Assembly: GCA_021648465.1 (NCBI GenBank)
Contig: JAKISR010000052.1
Location: 1-13,567 of the forward strand
Direction of reading: 5' to 3'
Source of the DNA: Sulfurimonas sp.
Lineage (GTDB): Bacteria; Campylobacterota; Campylobacteria; Campylobacterales; Sulfurimonadaceae
Length of the DNA stretch: 13,567 nt
A program made the translations under genes and the position numbers. The notes below the pieces were generated by a model that saw only the letters and a list, made by a program, of their open reading frames with translations, was not told the DNA's origin and made no database searches. Shown one piece after another: positions 13,510-13,567 of the stretch. Position 1 is the stretch's first letter. The number at the start of each line of letters is the position of its first letter.

Positions 13510-13555
13510 GAAAAAGTCACACTCAAAGACTTCACCCAACGGGTGTAACTTTTTC
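13510..13555. other. Strong stem-loop with two competing folds
   Basis: The long fold pairs GAAAAAGT (13510-13517) with ACTTTTTC (13548-13555). After one C/A mismatch it continues with 13519-13524 against 13541-13546 (six pairs, one G-T). The alternative fold makes two adjacent hairpins: AAGTC (13514-13518) with GACTT (13528-13532), and CACCC (13533-13537) with GGGTG (13541-13545) around the loop AAC. The two folds share bases and exclude each other. It could be a terminator for a minus-strand gene to the right, a leader-RNA switch on the plus strand, or a dispersed palindromic repeat. Confidence 0.55.
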
Positions 13556-13567
13556 CAAAACAAGAGA

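Larger units (their letters stand above)
13420..13567 (-). other. Unrecognised open frame entering from the right edge
   Basis: A minus-strand frame is open for 48 codons from the window edge to TAG at 13420-13422. It has no start inside the window and includes residues such as LHPLGEVFECDFFALKYL and ending in WGLSRVDIL. A frame of this length is only mildly unlikely by chance in DNA this AT-rich. It may be the tail of a gene to the right, a decayed coding remnant, or noise. It overlaps the stem-loop at 13510-13555, which argues against simple coding. Confidence 0.2.

Noticed and set aside
1..13567. CRISPR arrays, insertion sequences, integrases, toxin-antitoxin or phage genes
   Set aside because: No regularly spaced repeats, transposase or integrase motifs, or small paired toxin-like genes were seen on either strand.

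Overview
The window is AT-rich (about 30% G+C by eye, not computed) and reads as a chromosomal, largely housekeeping segment of a campylobacterotan (epsilonproteobacterial) genome, most likely a free-living Sulfurimonas-like or related lineage. Evidence: the block rluD-type pseudouridine synthase, fibronectin-type-III lipoprotein, long TrmB, FtsE, FtsX and LytM-like protein, with rodA upstream, matches the order I remember for Campylobacter jejuni around mrdB/flpA. CinA and TrmB also have epsilon-type architectures, and most promoters show a good -10 but no -35. The genus is inferred from memory, not from a search.

Layout. The 5' end of ileS (minus strand) runs off the left edge and is divergent from cinA (plus). 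After cinA come tRNA-Lys(UUU), driven by a textbook consensus promoter, a 188-base spacer with inverted repeats, and tRNA-Asp(GUC). Converging on the tRNAs from the right is a minus-strand pair, rodA followed by a bacteriohemerythrin. Divergent from rodA is a tightly packed plus-strand operon: rluD-like, flpA-like lipoprotein, trmB, ftsE, ftsX, envC-like. Most junctions overlap by 4 to 53 bases. After a 62-base gap with a -10 element comes thrC, then an unrecognised RimK-like ATP-grasp protein with a C-terminal helix-hairpin-helix module. proC (minus) converges on it with only three bases between the stop codons. The last 226 bases hold the proC promoter region, a -35/-10 pair facing right, a strong stem-loop with two competing folds, and an open frame entering from the right edge on the minus strand.

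How the genes work together. RodA polymerises peptidoglycan for cell elongation. FtsE and FtsX form the cell-division ABC complex that in other bacteria controls peptidoglycan hydrolases through a periplasmic coiled-coil partner. The gene after ftsX encodes that partner: an exported coiled-coil protein with a LytM fold lacking every zinc ligand, so an EnvC-like amidase activator is more likely than an active peptidase. The FN3 lipoprotein in the same operon resembles the Campylobacter adhesin FlpA but may have an ancestral envelope role. RluD-like protein and TrmB modify rRNA and tRNA. IleS and the tRNAs serve translation; ThrC and ProC make threonine and proline.

The least explained items are the ATP-grasp/HhH fusion with an altered metal-binding motif, the dead LytM protein in the ftsEX operon, the FlpA-like protein retaining part of a host-fibronectin-binding motif, the inter-tRNA inverted repeats, and the two-state stem-loop at the right end. 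No CRISPR array, complete insertion sequence, integrase or toxin-antitoxin pair is visible.
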